Positions 21,335-30,168 of a stretch of DNA of 64,000 nt are shown in pieces; within the stretch, counting starts at the first letter, position 1; each line of letters opens with the position of its first letter. The translations under genes were made by a program, and so were the position numbers. Location: assembly GCF_018780385.1 (NCBI RefSeq), contig NZ_JADMJO010000033.1:62001-126000 (forward strand), in the 5' to 3' direction. The stretch is from Hydrogenophaga sp. GTDB taxonomy: Bacteria > Pseudomonadota > Gammaproteobacteria > Burkholderiales > Burkholderiaceae_C. The notes beneath the pieces are model-generated. The model was not told where the DNA came from. It saw only the letters and a program-made list of their open reading frames with translations, and ran no database searches.

Positions 21335-22048
21335 TCAGTCGAAATCTCTTTCGAGGTACGGAACGAACACGGAGCGCAACCGCACCTGGGTGCCGGGTTT
21401 TCGGCCCTGCACATGAGCCGTGATGCGGTAGACAAATGGGTGATCGGCAACGGGCAACTGGGTGGAAGTCGCGATTCCCTCGTTGGTGAAAATCTCGGGA
21501 TGGCGAAAAACTTCAACCCAGTACCGCGCCTGCCCCGCCGTGAGCAGGGGGTTGCCGGCCGCACCCGGGGTCGCACCTGTGAACTGCCCATAGCTCGCAC
21601 CCGCCGCCTGCATGTTGGCCAACTGGGCGGTCCATGCACCAGCGGTCTCGAGCTGGGTTGTGGTCTCCGGAAGGCAAATGCCCTGTCTGCAGATGCCCAT
21701 AAAACCTGGTGCCAAACGGGCCGCAATGATGTCCAGGTCGTCTTCGCCTTTGCCGAACGGGAAATACGCTGCGTTCGCTGCGCGGCACCCGGTGAAGGTT
21801 GCGTTCCCCGCGCAGGATTGGCCATTGGACTGACGGCCGCTGATGTCCATTTCGGCGTCGCGAATCAGGGCTTCGGCGGCGGCGAATGCGCGCTCGTGAT
21901 CGCTTTCACTGCCCACCAGTTTTTCGTTGAGCCAACCCACGCGGTTGCTGGCCAGCAGCACGAAGGTGGTGAGCAACAGCATCACCATGACAACCACCAA
22001 CGCAATGCCGCGCTGGGATGAAGCGTGCTGGCGAGGGCAGGGTTTCAT
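21335..22048 (-). CDS. pilX: PilX-type minor pilin, pilus operon 2
   Basis: 237 residues. Leader ends SSQRG, mature start IALVVVMVMLLLTTFVLLA, with Val at position 5 in place of Glu, as in PilX/GspK proteins. The conserved AFAAAEALIRDAEMDI follows the helix. Start ATG at 22048 overlaps the pilW stop (ATGA); the longer frame upstream is inside pilW. Contains several cysteine pairs (QSCAGN, TGCRA, GICRQGICLPE). Confidence 0.85.
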   Translation of the reverse strand: MKPCPRQHASSQRGIALVVVMVMLLLTTFVLLASNRVGWLNEKLVGSESDHERAFAAAEALIRDAEMDISGRQSNGQSCAGNATFTGCRAANAAYFPFGKGEDDLDIIAARLAPGFMGICRQGICLPETTTQLETAGAWTAQLANMQAAGASYGQFTGATPGAAGNPLLTAGQARYWVEVFRHPEIFTNEGIATSTQLPVADHPFVYRITAHVQGRKPGTQVRLRSVFVPYLERDFD

Positions 22049-22812
22049 AGTGCGATGTTCCTGAGGCTGAACACCCGCACGAACACACGGCGGATGCGGC
22101 CATCGTCGGCGATGACTTCGCCATTGCGGCAACCTGCGATGTTCTGACCGGTGTGGCCACCGACCTGACCTGCCATGCGCAGGCACACCATGATCGCTTC
22201 CACCGAGTTCCACTCGGTTTCGGTCCAGGTTGCGTTTGCGTCCTGGTATTGCAGGTTGCCGTTGGTGCGCCTGCCGTAGCGCACTTGAAAGTCTTCAACG
22301 CCTGCGATCAACGGTCCGGGGGTGGCGTTGCCGGAGCCCAGGCAGCGCAGGTTTTGGTCGACAAGTTCGAATCGGTTTTCGATGTCCACATTGGCTGCCA
22401 CGTTTTGTCCCAGGCAGTCCACCGCGTTCAGTGAAACTTCGCTGTCGTGGCTGATTTCGAGGATATCGGGGTCGTCGTCACCACCATCAGTTCCTTGCAG
22501 AGGCTGTGGCTCCAGTGAGCTCCCGTAACCTGCAAACTTGTCCGTGAATGTGACTAGGCCAGGGCTGTTGTCGATCAACCTCACGGCACCCGCCTGACGA
22601 ATGTGGTGGCCGATGGAGCGAAATGCCATGGCCGCGTCCTGTTGAAGCCGTGTGCTGTCACCCACGGTGGCCGAGGCCGATCGGGTGGAGCCAAAGCTGC
22701 TGACAGCGACCACCGACACGATGGCGCCGATCGCCAGTCCCACCAGCAATTCGATCAAACCCACGCCAGATTCACGCGCAGGGCGTTGGGCGACACGTGA
22801 TTGCGGTTTCAT
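22045..22812 (-). CDS. pilW: PilW-type minor pilin, pilus operon 2
   Basis: 255 residues with leader ending ESG and mature start VGLIELLVGLAIGAIVSVV (Glu5 present). Later LRCLGSG and IAGVEDFQVRYG match the PilW C-terminal pattern, and the end VFVRVFSLRNIAL is the usual PilW tail. ATG at 22812 overlaps the pilV stop as ATGA. Confidence 0.85.
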   Translation of the reverse strand: MKPQSRVAQRPARESGVGLIELLVGLAIGAIVSVVAVSSFGSTRSASATVGDSTRLQQDAAMAFRSIGHHIRQAGAVRLIDNSPGLVTFTDKFAGYGSSLEPQPLQGTDGGDDDPDILEISHDSEVSLNAVDCLGQNVAANVDIENRFELVDQNLRCLGSGNATPGPLIAGVEDFQVRYGRRTNGNLQYQDANATWTETEWNSVEAIMVCLRMAGQVGGHTGQNIAGCRNGEVIADDGRIRRVFVRVFSLRNIAL

Positions 22813-23414
22813 GGCCGTATGTAGACAAGGTGGCATGTGAAATTCACCGGACAAGTGAAGCCAGCCATACCGGTGCCCACAGCACCGGCGGCGTCGGTCA
22901 CGGCATCGGCGCGTGTGAAAAGGGCATCTTCCGCGTCGGTCGCCAAGGCTTTGTTCTTGCCCTCCAATTCCGTCCAGCGCACCAACACGCCGAACTGGTT
23001 GGTGTCGGTGTTGGAGCGGAACACCTGGGCGTCGCCGCTGGGCAGCAACGTGGCCACATTCAGCTTCCAGGCCCGCAGGTCAAAGGCGGCGAGTTGGGTC
23101 CCATTGCAGGCCGTGGCCAGGCAGTCGGCGCCTGCAGCGGCCGGCGCTCCCCAGAGGGTTTCGTACGGGTTGGGTGTTGGATTGGTTTGGCGGACGATCG
23201 CATTGCTCTGCATGCGCTCGGCCAGATCGTTGGCCATCTGCACGGCGACCGCTCGTGCGTTGCTGTTGCGCGACTCCGTGAGTGCGCTCACCTGCAGTCT
23301 GGCCAAACCCAGCACGCCCAGTGAGAGCACCAACAAGGCCACGAGCGCCTCGATCATGGCGATACCGTGCTGCCTTGAGGAAACGCAACGGTGCATGGGG
23401 GGCTTCATCATCAT
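22809..23414 (-). CDS. pilV: PilV-type minor pilin, pilus operon 2
   Basis: 201 residues beginning with three methionines; the first (23414) overlaps the fimT stop as ATGA. Leader ends RQHG, mature start IAMIEALVALLVLSLGVLG with Glu5, followed by LARLQVSALTES and NDLAERMQSN. Cysteines at DCLATACNG and near the C-terminus (FTCPVNFTCH) are typical of PilV. Confidence 0.84.
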   Translation of the reverse strand: MMMKPPMHRCVSSRQHGIAMIEALVALLVLSLGVLGLARLQVSALTESRNSNARAVAVQMANDLAERMQSNAIVRQTNPTPNPYETLWGAPAAAGADCLATACNGTQLAAFDLRAWKLNVATLLPSGDAQVFRSNTDTNQFGVLVRWTELEGKNKALATDAEDALFTRADAVTDAAGAVGTGMAGFTCPVNFTCHLVYIRP

Positions 23415-23962
23415 GGGCACGCCATCGCGCCGTCCACTGCTCGAATCCGGCCGCTCCGAGCTAGGCAAACTGCTACACCGTCAGCCGCATTGAATCCAGC
23501 ACCCGAAGGGAAAATGTCGATACGAGCGATCGGTGGATGACCGAAGCGACTGATGGTGACTATCGAAGCGCCAGGTGGTCTGCGAAGACTCACTCCAGGC
23601 TTTCCCTGCACCACGTGCAGGACGGGCTCACCTGCGTTGAGCGTGCCGTTGCCATTGAGGTCTGCAAATGCAGTCCAGCCGCAATCCCAATCGAGGGGCG
23701 CCTGAACCTGAGGGCAGGGGTCGGTACGGCGAAGCACAACGCTTTGCCCACGCGAGATGGCCTCCACACGGGCATTGGCAAGGGACGCCTGCAATTCCTC
23801 GCGCATCGATTCCACGCGCATGCGGCGCAGCATGTCGGCAAAACTGGGCGCTGCCAATGCCGCCAAGACCCCCAACATGGCGACAACAACCATCAGCTCA
23901 ATCAGCGTCAAGCCTTTGGAGCGAAGCGGATCGACAAGAGGGGAGGTATTCAACCGAAACAT
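23411..23962 (-). CDS. fimT: GspH/FimT-family minor pilin, pilus operon 2
   Basis: 183 residues; leader MFRLNTSPLVDPLRSKG, mature start LTLIELMVVVAMLGVLAAL with Glu5, then the GspH-like domain with ARVEAISRGQSVVLRR and GWTAFADLNGNGTLNAGE. First gene of operon 2; ATG at 23962 follows the conserved leader GCTAGAGTGCCGGC directly. No strong Shine-Dalgarno is visible besides GAGTG in that leader. Confidence 0.84.
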   Translation of the reverse strand: MFRLNTSPLVDPLRSKGLTLIELMVVVAMLGVLAALAAPSFADMLRRMRVESMREELQASLANARVEAISRGQSVVLRRTDPCPQVQAPLDWDCGWTAFADLNGNGTLNAGEPVLHVVQGKPGVSLRRPPGASIVTISRFGHPPIARIDIFPSGAGFNAADGVAVCLARSGRIRAVDGAMACP

Positions 23963-24014
23963 GCCGGCACTCTAGCAGGCATGTTTGAATACTTAAGTGC
24001 CGAACGGATGGCAG
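23963..24014 (-). promoter_or_regulatory. Conserved leader/promoter region of pilus operon 2
   Basis: On the minus strand: CTGCCA, seven bases, GGCACTT, AAGTATTCA, then GCTAGAGTGCCGGC up to the fimT ATG. It is the counterpart of the operon 1 leader (12 of the last 14 bases identical, upstream blocks conserved with one- or two-base spacing differences). Further upstream the minus strand is AT-rich with TATAGT at 24044-24049, a possible -10 that lacks a convincing -35. Confidence 0.45.
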
Positions 24015-24040
24015 TAAGTAAATGGAAGACAGGAGGATTG

Positions 24041-24066
24041 AATACTATATTTGCAGTATTTTTTTT
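24041..24066 (+). terminator. Weak terminator-like hairpin on the plus strand
   Basis: AATACT, eight-base loop, AGTATT, then a run of T. On the plus strand this is a hairpin plus T-tract, but the stem is short and AT-rich and no plus-strand gene lies upstream. On the minus strand, the direction of the neighbouring genes, there is no T-tract after the stem. It may instead be an A-tract upstream element for the operon 2 promoter. Confidence 0.25.
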
Positions 24067-24121
24067 CGTTGGCTAGGTCGTGTGAAAGGCTGAACGATCG
24101 GCTGCGAGGCCCTTCGATGGT

Positions 24122-25279
24122 TCAACCCTGCTCGGTTTGGAGGAAGGCGTCTCGTCCTTGCACCCGGGCAACGATGCGGAGGTCATCTCCCTCTCTATCC
24201 ACCGATGTGAAGTTCAATTTGATGCCGTCCTTCAACTGCTGCAGCGGCCCGAAACTGGAAACTCCTGCACCGGCTCCGAGCAGTTTGGGCGCAAGGTAGA
24301 CCAGCAGTTCGTCCACCAAGCCCTCACGCAGGAACGACCCGTTGAGCTTGCTCCCCGCTTCCACATGCAGTTCGTTCACCTCGCGTTTTGCCAGATCGCG
24401 CAGCAAGGCGTGCAGATCCACCTTGTTGCTGGCACCGGGCAGGTGAGTGAGGAGGGCGCCGCGTTCCCGCAACGCCACTTCTTTTCTGGGATCAAGTGCC
24501 GCGTGATAGATCCACACTTGGCGTGGTAGCCCCCCAGCCAAAGGCTCGAACAGGCGAGCAGTCACGGGCGTGCTGAGATCGCTGTCCACCACCACCAGAT
24601 GAGGTTGCCTGGAGACCTCGGGTAGCCTCACGTCAAGCCGCGGGTCGTCCTGGAGCACCGTGCCGATTCCGGTAAGCACGGCGCAGGCACGCGCCCGCCA
24701 AGCGTGCCCGTCTTCGCGGGCTCGCTCGCCTGTTATCCACTGGCTCACGCCGTTATCGAGCGCGCTCGTGCCATCCAGCGAGGCCGCCATCTTCATGCGC
24801 ACCCACGGGATGCCGCGGACCATGCGGCTGAAGAAGCCGATGTTGAGTTCGCGGGAGGCCCGTGCGGCGTCGCTATGGGGGGGCAGCAGCTCCACGGCGA
24901 TGCCTGCCGACCTCAGGCGAGCAAGTCCTTGCCCGGCCACCAACGGGTTGGGGTCGGTGGAGGCCACTACCACCTTGCCGATCTTGGCTGCGATCAAGGC
25001 ATCACAGCAGGGCGGCGTGCGACCGTGGTGAGAGCAGGGTTCCAGTGTGACAAAGGCCATGGCACCTGCTGTGTCGTGACCGTTTTTCCGGGCATCTCGA
25101 AGCGCCACGATTTCGGCGTGTGGGCCGCCAGTTTCCTGTGTGTGTCCCAGTCCGATCGCCAGTCCATTTTCGGATTGAATCACGCAGCCAACCCGAGGGT
25201 TCGGGTTGGACAACCGGATCGAATTCAGAGCCAGCGCAAGTGCTCTGTCCATCGCCGGGCCACCAAGCAGGTCAGTCAC
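24122..25279 (-). CDS. ribD: Bifunctional riboflavin deaminase/reductase
   Basis: Carries out the second and third steps of riboflavin synthesis: deamination of the pyrimidine, then NADPH reduction of the ribose. N-terminal deaminase domain with the zinc motif GPHAEIVAL and [13 protein letters not shown]-terminal reductase with MKMAASLDG and [11 protein letters not shown]. The GTG at 25279 overlaps the pilE stop of operon 3 as GTGA and gives 385 residues; an ATG eight codons later (25258-25250 region, MDRALALAL) is an alternative. ribD thus appears to be translated as the last gene of a pilus operon, about 14 kb from ribE. Confidence 0.93.
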   Translation of the reverse strand: MTDLLGGPAMDRALALALNSIRLSNPNPRVGCVIQSENGLAIGLGHTQETGGPHAEIVALRDARKNGHDTAGAMAFVTLEPCSHHGRTPPCCDALIAAKIGKVVVASTDPNPLVAGQGLARLRSAGIAVELLPPHSDAARASRELNIGFFSRMVRGIPWVRMKMAASLDGTSALDNGVSQWITGERAREDGHAWRARACAVLTGIGTVLQDDPRLDVRLPEVSRQPHLVVVDSDLSTPVTARLFEPLAGGLPRQVWIYHAALDPRKEVALRERGALLTHLPGASNKVDLHALLRDLAKREVNELHVEAGSKLNGSFLREGLVDELLVYLAPKLLGAGAGVSSFGPLQQLKDGIKLNFTSVDREGDDLRIVARVQGRDAFLQTEQG

Positions 25280-25752
25280 CGCCAGCAAGCGGCATCTTGT
25301 GCAGCCGTGGTGGGCGCCGCATCTTTGGTTCCTCGTTGATCCAACGTGAGCGTGCCACAGGTGGTGTCCCCCGCTTGCGGACCTCCGGGCACGGCCTGCA
25401 TTTGATAAGCGTTGGTTGCTGGAGCCGCGACAAAAGAGAAGGTATAGCTGGCACCAAGCTCGGCACGACATCCCAGCGCTGGTAGCTGCGCGGAGGTTAC
25501 GGCAGTTGCACATCCCGTGCCGGTGGTGTTGTAGGCAAGGCATGTGGTGTAGTTGCGCTCCATCCACTGGGCCAGTTCCAGCATGCAGCCTGCAGCCACC
25601 GCACGGCGCGTTTTCAGAACGTGTGATTGGTAGGAAGGGTAGGCAATGGACGCGAGGATGCCCACGATGGCCACAACGATCATGAGTTCCATCAGTGTGA
25701 AGCCTCGCTGGCTCCCGACGGATGCGAGAGTGCTGATGCGACTGGGTTTCAT
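25276..25752 (-). CDS. pilE: PilE-like type IV minor pilin, pilus operon 3
   Basis: 158 residues; leader ends GSQRG, mature start [19 protein letters not shown] with Glu5, followed by [20 protein letters not shown]. Cysteines at TTCLAY, TGCATA, GCRAE and a pair near the C-terminus (TTCGTL, AACW) suggest disulfides. It lies 45 bases beyond pilY1 and overlaps the ribD GTG. Confidence 0.86.
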   Translation of the reverse strand: MKPSRISTLASVGSQRGFTLMELMIVVAIVGILASIAYPSYQSHVLKTRRAVAAGCMLELAQWMERNYTTCLAYNTTGTGCATAVTSAQLPALGCRAELGASYTFSFVAAPATNAYQMQAVPGGPQAGDTTCGTLTLDQRGTKDAAPTTAAQDAACWR

Positions 25753-25797
25753 GGGCAGTGTCCAGCGTTGAATGTGTGTGTCAGTGAGGCCATGGTA

Positions 25798-28700
25798 TCA
25801 ATCCCGAACGATTTCCCGCCAGGACAGTCGGCCCTTGAGCGAGCCTGGACCTGAGTTGGGGCCGCCACCGCCAGGGATATTGACGCGAACGTCGTCAACT
25901 ATGCCCTCCGATCCACCGACGGCAAGGCGGTCGCCCACCAAGATCACCTCGCCCGGCATACCCACTCCCAGGTCGATGGATCCGATGTACGGCTCACCCG
26001 TCCCACCCGTCCCACCCGTCCCACCCGTCCCACCCGCGACATCATCGAGGAAATCACCGTTGTCGTTGACGTCAAAGAACGGAAAAGTGAGGCGAGCGCA
26101 AGTGAACGGATTGACGGCGTTCAGGAAGCCAATGCCACCTGATACACATTGATCGATCACCGGAATGATCGAGCTCCCGATCAATGTGGTTTCCGCAAGC
26201 GAGAACAGCCGCGAAGACGAAACCATTCTCTCGCCGGCGGCAGGGAGATCGATAAAACAACCCCTCTTGCTGGCCATGTCGCCTGCGGCGGATGCCTCGA
26301 TCACCCGAACGGGTTTGCCAGCAAAGGTGGAGCTTGCAGATATGGTTCTTTGGACCAGATCGGATCGCACCGGCGCAGATAGCGTCGCGCTCTCGTCGAT
26401 CACGCTGTACCAGGTCTGGGCGTCTGTGTTGGTGGGGTCTCCGGTCTGGAAGTAGCTGCCGGTGCCAAAAAACACAAAGCGTTTGGTGAAGTTGATGTCG
26501 GTCGACACGTTGTTGGTGGCCACGGTGATGGGGGCTGTGATCGGTTGGCGTTTTCCGGCCGAATCACTGGCCACAAAGATGGGTAGACCGCCGTTTGCGA
26601 TGCTCCATGACGCTGTGGTTGAACTGGAAACATCAAACTTCCACAAGTTGCCCTTCAGATCGCCCGAGTAAATGACATCCACCAGGCCATCGTTGTTGGA
26701 GTCGAACAGGCCTGGAGTGGCCATCCCGTTGTCGCTGCCGGCGAGCGTGTCGAACTTGCGGATAACCGCACCTGTGGCGAGGTCGAGGATGTAGAGCACG
26801 GCACGACCATTGGTGCTGTTGTAGCCGTTGCCCACGATCACAACCCAGGTGCCGCCGTTCATGCGCGCAATGACGGGGCGGCCCAGCATGTACCCCAGGT
26901 CTCCATCCGTTGTTCCGTTGAATCTCTCCCATTTGATGTCCGTGGCGCTGAAGCTAGTGGGAGTCGAGACGTCGAGCGCAAACAGGCCTTTGCCACCGCG
27001 TCCCAGTGCGCTGACCAGATAGTTGCTGCTGAGGCTGGGAGCTTTGCTCGACACGGCGATATCTCCATCAACGTAGTACTCGTGGGCAACGTTGAAATTG
27101 GGATCCGCCAGGTTCTTGAGTCTGGGCATCACGCTGCTGGGAATGTGCGCGAAGAGTTCGGTGCCCGTTTTTGAGTCGAAGGCATGCAGCATGCCGTCAT
27201 TGGCGCCCACATAGACCGTGTTCGTGTCCTTCACGAACACGGGAGAGGAATGGGAAATGTCACCGAGAACCGTCGTAGACGCACGGTCACGCAGTGCGCC
27301 GCCGTTCTGAATTTCCGATGTTCTTACCCCTGTGACGTAGTCGAACAGCGTTTCATTTCCGCTGAAGAGCGCTTTTTCAGTTGGGGACAAAGATCTCCAG
27401 GTGAAGATTTCCCCCTTGGTGCCCGAGTGGTAGTAAATTTTGCGCGCCGTTGCTGCCGGGATGCCTGCTGCAGCATTCCATAACGGGCTTGTACCGACAC
27501 CCGCAGTGCTGACAGGATAGGCCGCAAGGTCACCGGACCATCGCATGCTGTTGAAGGTGGCCTGATACACCAGCGCATCGGTGGAGAGCACCGTGCTGTT
27601 GGCAATGATGTTGCCACCGCTTCCGCTGCTCTCGATGATGTTGTCGAAAGCGCGCTTCAATGCCTCGCGCAGTTTCAACGGGTTCTGCACCAGAAAGTAG
27701 GTGTCGGGCACGCCGTTGTTGTCTGCATCCCACTCCAGGCGCAGATTGGGTGCGTCGATGTTGTCCCGATTGATGAAGCCGCCGTACTTGGCGGCATACC
27801 ACAACGGGTCGCGCAAAAGACTGGCGCTGCTGCCGTCGGGCGTGAACACATAGGGTTTGACGGGCGAGCTGATGGTGGGCAACGTGGAACACGCCGACGG
27901 TGGCGTGGCCACATCGCAGTAGCCTGGATCGCGCTGAACCGTGTCGAAAGGAACGTTGAGGAAGTAGCTCGGCGCGCTGCTCTCATCCCGGGCGACCAGG
28001 TACACGCCGTCCTTGGTGGTCCCGGAGATCACATAGCCCATCACCTGTTGAATGCCACCAGCCTGGTAGGTGGGCGTTACCGTCACCGACAAGGTGTTGT
28101 CCACATTGGCTTGCACCACGTACCTGGCGATGGCGTCCATGTCGTGGTCGCCGCCTTGTTCCACGTCTTCAAAGTTGATCAGGAACTCCGCGTAGTAACG
28201 ACCACCATTGATACTGGTATCGAAGACGCTTTTCGTGTCTTTGGGGTCACTCGCGTTGGCGATGGTTTCGACAAAAAAGTCAACGATCTGGTTGGTGGGT
28301 TGATAGTCACCCTTCGCTGCCGAGATGCTCGATCCGGAAACCGATTTGGAAAAGGGCACGACGTTGATCGATTTGCCGTTGGGGAGCCAGGCTTCAATGC
28401 GTGGCAGCGGTGAACTCAGCGCCACCACGTAGGTGTCGATCGACTGCTTGTCCTTCAGGGTCGGACGCAGGTCGGTGGTCTTGGCATGGTAGGCCACCGA
28501 GGCCGAGTAGTAGCTGCCCTGCTTGGTCGGCTCCTCGGGCGCCAGGCCGCGGATGGAGCCCAACGAAGTGACGGTCTTGGCGGTGGGCGCTGCGTCGTAG
28601 CTGGACGCGAGAGCACTTGACTGTCCAATGAAGCGCAATCCTGTGATGTTGGATTCGACCGAAGTGATGGTGTTGCCGCGTGTGGAAACGTCGAGGCCTG

Positions 28701-30150
28701 TCAGATCTCCGGTGTAGCTGTTGAAGACGCTGCCAGGCACCGAGTCTGAGTCGAACGACGGGTTGATGTCCGAAATCGCCAGGAAGTTGGCCCGTGAGCA
28801 GTAGGGCGCATTGGCAGCGCTGGTGCTCTCATAGGGATCGTCCCAGGTCACGCTGCTCAGGCCGACCTGCGTGTCCATCGTGCTGGAAACGTTGAAACTG
28901 CTGGTGGGCGTCTTTGTACCCGAGAAGTATCGGGTAGCCTCGTACATCATTTCGGCGATCGGGTTGCCCCAGTCGACGAGCTGTCCTTCCGTGGCAGCCT
29001 TGGCCGAGTCCGCGTATGGACTGGATTTCCAGTACTCACCATTGCTGGTACTTTGGTTGAAGCCGCGGATGCGCAGCGCGTTGAACGTGTTGACGATCTT
29101 GGCGTCCACCAAAAACTGTCCGGTGTTTGGGTTGATTTCGTTGGCAAACGAAGACACCACTTTGCGCAAGCGCCCGCCCGACATGTGCTGGTCGTAACTG
29201 CCACCCAGCAAACCGAACAGCATGCTCTCGTTTTCACCGTATTCGTGGAGCAGTCCGAATGGCTTGTAAGTCTTGACAGTGCCGTTGACGTACTCCTTGC
29301 AGTCGGTCATGAATGTGCCGACGCAAACCTTGGCACGCACGGTGAAGTTCTGCTCTGCGCCCGTGCCTGTGGGGAACGCGCCCGATGCCAAGGTGTCGTG
29401 CAGGACAGGGCGTTCCTTGGACGCCCATTCATAGACACGCTTGTTGTCACCGACCTCGGTGCGGATGCGCAGGAGTGGTGGCAGGTTGCTGCAGTTGTTC
29501 AGGGTGGCGCAGCTCACATCCCGGTTGGCGGTCAGGTTGCCAAAGAAGTGCCGCTTGGTGGTGGCGGTCGGCTCACTAAGCGGCGTGTAGTCGCCGATCT
29601 TGTAGCCGTGGCTGCTGTGATACTCCTTGCCCCAGCTGTGGGCGTCCTGCGGGATGTAGCTGCGCCTGAGGACCGTTTCGGTGGTGGTATCCACATCACG
29701 CGTGCCACCGTAAAGCACCTTCTTCAATGCATCGATCCGGCTGGTGGTGATGTAGTTGAGCCAGTTGCCTGACCAGCGCCCGGGGCTGTCTCTGAAACTG
29801 CACACACCCGCTACCGCGGTTGCAACGGGCTGGAACAGCTCCTGGTTTTTGTCGGTGTTCGTAACGTACTGGTAGCAAAGCTTGGAGTCGTACAGGCCGT
29901 AGTATTCAATGCCGGGTTTGAAGTGGGTGTCCAGCGTGCCGTCACCGTTGATGTCACTGGCGTCGTTGTAAGCCTCGTAGAAGAACTTGTGATCCTTGCT
30001 GGCGACCAGCATGGTCATGGGGCGGGCACTGACCGTGGCACCCAAGGGCTTGGATGGCCAGATGAGGGCGCTGACGCTCAGATTGGTCGTGGCGATGGCC
30101 ATCACGGCCAGCACCTTCAATCCCAGATTGCAACGTTCAAACGCATTCAT
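25798..30150 (-). CDS. pilY1: PilY1-type pilus tip protein, operon 3 (two EF-hand-like loops)
   Basis: 1450 residues, the largest copy. The N-terminus has a signal segment and then an EF-hand-like loop D66-I-N68-G-D70-G-T-L-D74, before IEYYGLYDSKLCY and WLNYITTSRIDALKKVLYGG, features shared with the operon 1 protein. No MIDAS is seen. The C-terminal propeller has VYVGANDGMLHAFDSKTGTE, ALDVSTP and a second loop D1150-S-N1152-N-D1154-G-L-V-D1158 before GDLKGNLWKFD. A Gly-Gly-Thr repeat occurs near residue 1375, and the C-terminus ends LSWREIVRD. It starts 18 bases after pilX. Confidence 0.9.
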   Translation of the reverse strand: MNAFERCNLGLKVLAVMAIATTNLSVSALIWPSKPLGATVSARPMTMLVASKDHKFFYEAYNDASDINGDGTLDTHFKPGIEYYGLYDSKLCYQYVTNTDKNQELFQPVATAVAGVCSFRDSPGRWSGNWLNYITTSRIDALKKVLYGGTRDVDTTTETVLRRSYIPQDAHSWGKEYHSSHGYKIGDYTPLSEPTATTKRHFFGNLTANRDVSCATLNNCSNLPPLLRIRTEVGDNKRVYEWASKERPVLHDTLASGAFPTGTGAEQNFTVRAKVCVGTFMTDCKEYVNGTVKTYKPFGLLHEYGENESMLFGLLGGSYDQHMSGGRLRKVVSSFANEINPNTGQFLVDAKIVNTFNALRIRGFNQSTSNGEYWKSSPYADSAKAATEGQLVDWGNPIAEMMYEATRYFSGTKTPTSSFNVSSTMDTQVGLSSVTWDDPYESTSAANAPYCSRANFLAISDINPSFDSDSVPGSVFNSYTGDLTGLDVSTRGNTITSVESNITGLRFIGQSSALASSYDAAPTAKTVTSLGSIRGLAPEEPTKQGSYYSASVAYHAKTTDLRPTLKDKQSIDTYVVALSSPLPRIEAWLPNGKSINVVPFSKSVSGSSISAAKGDYQPTNQIVDFFVETIANASDPKDTKSVFDTSINGGRYYAEFLINFEDVEQGGDHDMDAIARYVVQANVDNTLSVTVTPTYQAGGIQQVMGYVISGTTKDGVYLVARDESSAPSYFLNVPFDTVQRDPGYCDVATPPSACSTLPTISSPVKPYVFTPDGSSASLLRDPLWYAAKYGGFINRDNIDAPNLRLEWDADNNGVPDTYFLVQNPLKLREALKRAFDNIIESSGSGGNIIANSTVLSTDALVYQATFNSMRWSGDLAAYPVSTAGVGTSPLWNAAAGIPAATARKIYYHSGTKGEIFTWRSLSPTEKALFSGNETLFDYVTGVRTSEIQNGGALRDRASTTVLGDISHSSPVFVKDTNTVYVGANDGMLHAFDSKTGTELFAHIPSSVMPRLKNLADPNFNVAHEYYVDGDIAVSSKAPSLSSNYLVSALGRGGKGLFALDVSTPTSFSATDIKWERFNGTTDGDLGYMLGRPVIARMNGGTWVVIVGNGYNSTNGRAVLYILDLATGAVIRKFDTLAGSDNGMATPGLFDSNNDGLVDVIYSGDLKGNLWKFDVSSSTTASWSIANGGLPIFVASDSAGKRQPITAPITVATNNVSTDINFTKRFVFFGTGSYFQTGDPTNTDAQTWYSVIDESATLSAPVRSDLVQRTISASSTFAGKPVRVIEASAAGDMASKRGCFIDLPAAGERMVSSSRLFSLAETTLIGSSIIPVIDQCVSGGIGFLNAVNPFTCARLTFPFFDVNDNGDFLDDVAGGTGGTGGTGGTGEPYIGSIDLGVGMPGEVILVGDRLAVGGSEGIVDDVRVNIPGGGGPNSGPGSLKGRLSWREIVRD
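25995..26036. repeat. 9-bp tandem repeat inside pilY1 of operon 3
   Basis: Unit CACCCGTCC repeated four full times plus six bases, perfect throughout. On the coding strand it encodes (Gly-Gly-Thr)n. Because the unit is a multiple of three, copy-number change would alter the length of a flexible linker near the C-terminus without breaking the frame. Confidence 0.9.
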
Positions 30151-30168
30151 GTTCTAACTCCCAAAAAT

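Noticed and set aside
25995-26036. CRISPR-like or VNTR array
   Set aside because: No spacers; it is a 9-bp coding microsatellite inside pilY1.
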